Below are positions 63,992 to 64,000 of a stretch of DNA of 64,000 bases, in pieces. Below the pieces are notes generated by a model. That model made no database searches and was not told the DNA's origin. It was given only the letters and a program-made list of their open reading frames with translations. Position numbers and translations under genes: made by a program. The DNA comes from Alloalcanivorax marinus (lineage in GTDB: Bacteria; Pseudomonadota; Gammaproteobacteria; Pseudomonadales; Alcanivoracaceae), in assembly GCF_016906305.1 (NCBI RefSeq), contig NZ_JADDOL010000003.1, positions 62,001 through 126,000 on the forward strand, in the 5' to 3' direction. Each line of letters opens with the position of its first letter. Positions within the stretch are counted from its first letter, which is position 1.

Positions 63992-64000
63992 CAGCGAACC

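Overview
The window is high-GC, densely coded chromosomal DNA of a gammaproteobacterium. Two conserved neighbourhoods place it near Pseudomonas/Alcanivorax-type bacteria: the aa3/caa3-type cytochrome oxidase block (coxB-coxA-ctaG-ctaE, then SURF1, a CxxxC assembly protein, ctaA, cyoE) and the block ndk-rlmN-pilF-rodZ-ispG-hisS-yfgM-bamB-der. Gene content, REP-like elements and GC would fit the Alcanivoracaceae, but this is an inference from memory of gene order, not from a search. I see no phage, plasmid, IS or CRISPR.

Layout. 1-6.8 kb: lipid and membrane genes (SDR, PlsC-type acyltransferase, START-domain protein), a membrane-anchored sialidase-fold protein with a membrane partner, a sodium:solute symporter and an unusual membrane/cold-shock-domain fusion. 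6.9-10.9 kb: a COG3146 acetyltransferase-like protein, a small protein with a CRP-like palindrome in front, and an M48 peptidase/LemA pair. 11-19.2 kb: cytochrome c oxidase and heme A biogenesis. 19.5-29.4 kb: housekeeping and small genes (DUF1820, two small secreted proteins, hydrolases, rapA, an XRE regulator, small zinc-binding proteins, murI). 29.4-37.4 kb: a guanidine-utilisation operon. 37.5-43.97 kb: secreted dienelactone hydrolase, SutA-like protein, glutathione peroxidase, GIY-YIG protein, LemA/TPM operon and a diheme cytochrome/TsdA pair. 44-52.4 kb: tRNA-Met, iscR-iscS and the suf operon. 52.5-64 kb: the ndk-to-der block and a TonB-dependent receptor.

The most informative part is the guanidine operon. 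On the minus strand, a sigma-54-like -24/-12 element (37384-37400) is followed by a clear guanidine-I (ykkC) riboswitch (37226-37317), an 11-codon leader ORF whose Shine-Dalgarno lies in the 3' edge of the aptamer, an ABC transporter (binding protein, permease, ATPase), two DUF1989 proteins (the former urea-carboxylase-associated proteins, now known as carboxyguanidine deiminase subunits) and a biotin-dependent carboxylase that would otherwise be called urea carboxylase. The riboswitch argues that the substrate is guanidine. The last enzyme of the route, allophanate hydrolase, is absent from the cluster.

A second story is Fe-S assembly. At the place next to ndk-rlmN where related bacteria often carry isc genes, only iscR and iscS remain and a complete sufBCDS-sufA-sufT-sufE operon faces them. 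IscR type-1-like palindromes sit at both the iscR and the sufB promoters, and a perfect Fur-like palindrome lies upstream of iscR. The neighbouring tRNA-Met has a second copy of its 3' end plus terminator 136 bp away, a possible scar of integration or of a lost tRNA copy.
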